64,000 nt of DNA. It comes from Anianabacter salinae. GTDB lineage: Bacteria; Pseudomonadota; Alphaproteobacteria; Rhodobacterales; Rhodobacteraceae. The first letter of the stretch is position 1, and the number at the start of each line of letters is the position of its first letter. This document shows, in pieces, positions 62,682 through 64,000 of this stretch. The notes under the pieces are model-generated. The model had not been told where the DNA came from. It did not search any database and worked only from the letters and a program-made list of their open reading frames with translations. The DNA lies in NCBI RefSeq assembly GCF_019061145.1, contig NZ_JAHQZS010000005.1, positions 186,001 through 250,000 on the forward strand. Direction: 5' to 3'. A program made the translations under genes and the position numbers.

Positions 62682-63719
62682 CTAGCGCCGCAGCGTATCG
62701 CCAAAGCTGAGCGTCGGCGTCAACACGATGCGGTCCGGCGGCGGCTCTCCGCCCGCGTCGAGGGCGCGGCGCGCGATGATCTCGGCGGCCTTGCGCCCGA
62801 TCTCGGCCCGGCACGCGTCCATCGTGGCAAGCTGGCGCGGCAGGCCGTCCAGCAACTCGACACCGTTGAACGCGGCAAGTCCGATGCGCCCCGGCACGTC
62901 GATGCCCTGATCCAGACAGTAAAGCAGCCCGCCCGCCCCGATCATGTCGTTGGAGTAATACAGGAAATCGAGGTTCGGGCTGCGCGTCAGGATCGTTTCC
63001 GTCATCTCGCGCCCCTTCTTGAGCGCCGATCCGCCTTCGTAGAACTCCTGGTCCGTGACTTCGATGCCTTCCTTGGCCAGCGCCTCGGTGAACCCTTCAA
63101 AGCGTTTGCGGGCTCTGTGGTCGAGCGGCATCTTGGTGCCAAGGAACCCGATCCGGCGATAGCCCTGCGCAATGATTGCCCTTGCCATCTCGCGGCCTGC
63201 GCGGCGGTGGGAAATCCCCACGACCGCATCCTGCGGCTCGCCGTCGGTATCCATGATCTCGACGATGGGAATGCCCGCGCCGCGCAGCATCGCGCGGCTG
63301 GCGTCGGTGTGTTCCAGCCCGGCGATGATGACACCGGACGGCCGCCACGACAGCATCTCGTACAGCACCGCCTCTTCGCGCTCGGGCTTGTAATGGGTCA
63401 GGCCGACCACGGGTTGCAGGGGCGTTTCGTCCAGAACCGCGCTGATCCCGGTCATCACCTCGGGGAAGACCATGTTCGACATCGACGGGATGATGACCGC
63501 GACAAGGTTGACCCGCTGCGACGCCAGCGCCCCGGCGATCTTGTTGGGCACGTAGCCTAGCCGCTTGGCAGTCTCCAGCACGCGCTGCCGCGTCGAATCC
63601 GACACATCGCCCCGGTTCCGCAACACGCGGCTGACCGTCATTTCGCTGACGCCCGACGCTTCGGACACGTCACGAAGGGTGAGGGGGCGGTGATCGGTTT
63701 CGTCGTTCAATGGCGTCAT
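62682..63719 (-). CDS. LacI-family transcriptional regulator
   Basis: 345-residue repressor: N-terminal helix-turn-helix LTLRDVSEASGVSEMTVSRVLRNRGDVSDSTRQRVLETAKRLGYVPN (about 14-60), then a periplasmic-binding-protein-like sensor domain (AVIIPSMSNMVFPEVMTGISAVLDE onward). The sensor resembles the gluconate GntR group, but ligand and targets are unknown: no sugar-catabolic operon adjoins, and the nearest genes are the GT pair behind it. Confidence 0.88.
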   Translation of the reverse strand: MTPLNDETDHRPLTLRDVSEASGVSEMTVSRVLRNRGDVSDSTRQRVLETAKRLGYVPNKIAGALASQRVNLVAVIIPSMSNMVFPEVMTGISAVLDETPLQPVVGLTHYKPEREEAVLYEMLSWRPSGVIIAGLEHTDASRAMLRGAGIPIVEIMDTDGEPQDAVVGISHRRAGREMARAIIAQGYRRIGFLGTKMPLDHRARKRFEGFTEALAKEGIEVTDQEFYEGGSALKKGREMTETILTRSPNLDFLYYSNDMIGAGGLLYCLDQGIDVPGRIGLAAFNGVELLDGLPRQLATMDACRAEIGRKAAEIIARRALDAGGEPPPDRIVLTPTLSFGDTLRR

Positions 63720-63847
63720 CCCGCATGTTTATTGCGCGACGTTACCGCCATGCCGCGGGCTTGTCCAAGGTCTCGGGCGCCTGCGTGCGCGCCGCGTGAA
63801 ATCCGAGGTTGCCAGACCGCCCGCAAGCCGCGAAAAGAGGGCGGCGT

Positions 63848-63924
63848 GGCCCCGTGGCTCAACTGGATAGAGCAATCCCCTCCTAAGGGATAGGTTGCAG
63901 GTTCAAGTCCTGCCGGGGTCACCA
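63848..63924 (+). tRNA. tRNA-Arg (anticodon CCT)
   Basis: Acceptor GGCCCCG pairs with CGGGGTC, discriminator A and CCA at 63922-63924. The anticodon loop CTCCTAA between ATCCC and GGGAT gives CCT (reads AGG). D arm GGCTCAACTGGATAGAGC and T arm TGCAGGTTCAAGTCCTGC are normal. Confidence 0.97.
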
Positions 63925-63926
63925 GA

Positions 63927-64000
63927 TCACTCGTCGGGGACCTCGCTCAGCTCGAAACGGTCCTGCTGGCGGCGCGGCGGCGGGACAGGCCCGGTGTCGA
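63927..64000 (-). CDS. 3' end of an unidentified gene
   Basis: On the minus strand the frame ending in TGA (63927-63929) reads ...GPVPPPRRQQDRFELSEVPDE; it runs off the window. The proline-rich, then acidic tail does not identify a family. The stop lies 3 bases beyond the tRNA-Arg 3' end on the other strand. Confidence 0.5.
   Translation of the reverse strand, partial: DTGPVPPPRRQQDRFELSEVPDE

Noticed and set aside
1-64000. CRISPR array, insertion sequence or prophage
   Set aside because: No regularly spaced repeats, transposase or phage structural gene was seen; one integrase alone is not evidence of a prophage.

Overview
The window is high-GC chromosomal DNA, dense in genes, from an alphaproteobacterium, most likely a Rhodobacterales (Roseobacter/Rhodobacter-type) organism. 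This is inferred from the petABC bc1 operon, a petP-petR regulator pair, a short NrnC-type RNase D beside lptA-lptB-hpf-ptsN, a Rhodobacter-type porin and the gene style generally. No species is assigned. Most genes are housekeeping; the accessory-looking parts are the polysaccharide locus, the integrase/porin block, a HEPN gene pair and a broken autotransporter gene.

Region by region. 0.2-1.6 kb: alkB and an ABC-2 polysaccharide-export permease. 1.7-12 kb: a co-directional surface-polysaccharide locus (cysQ, kdsB, GT2, galU, galE, GT4, DxD glycosyltransferase, GT14-type enzyme, two-domain sulfotransferase). It can supply CMP-Kdo, UDP-Glc and UDP-Gal, assemble glycan, sulfate it, and recycle the PAP by-product through CysQ. 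12-15.2 kb, minus strand: rnd/nrnC, lptA, lptB, hpf, ptsN. 15.3-17.8 kb: a tyrosine integrase, a porin without a proper start, and tRNA-Leu(CAG). 17.9-19.7 kb: NDUFA9-like protein and uppP. 19.9-26 kb: gltD-gltB. 26-31.4 kb: mtgA, GST, queG, PQQ-type sugar dehydrogenase, a small protein, an EamA transporter. 31.5-32.2 kb: an AT-richer two-gene HEPN module. 32.2-34.4 kb: ilvE diverging from petP-petR. 34.5-38.7 kb: HDAC-like deacylase, xseB, ispA, dxs and a tiny exported protein. 38.7-43.9 kb: NAD-dependent epimerase, amn, hup, EamA transporter, ccdA-thioredoxin. 43.9-47.3 kb: thiBPQ under a TPP riboswitch. 47.4-49.4 kb: aroC and an AEC transporter. 49.6-52.3 kb: petABC. 52.4-56.6 kb: LysE, GST, PaiB-like, mtaB, dapF. 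56.7-58 kb: autotransporter gene with one in-frame stop. 58-64 kb: tRNA-Lys, sulfatase-family hydrolase, GT39, GT2-GtrA fusion, LacI regulator, tRNA-Arg(CCT) and the 3' end of an unidentified gene.

The main points for a second look are the sulfated-glycan locus with its unusual two-domain enzymes, the HEPN pair, the start-less porin with a 15-bp direct repeat shared with the adjacent integrase gene, the single-stop autotransporter pseudogene, and a dispersed hairpin repeat present three times. No CRISPR array, rRNA, insertion sequence or replication origin was seen. Bases 1-161 hold no gene that can be supported apart from the ribosome binding site of alkB.
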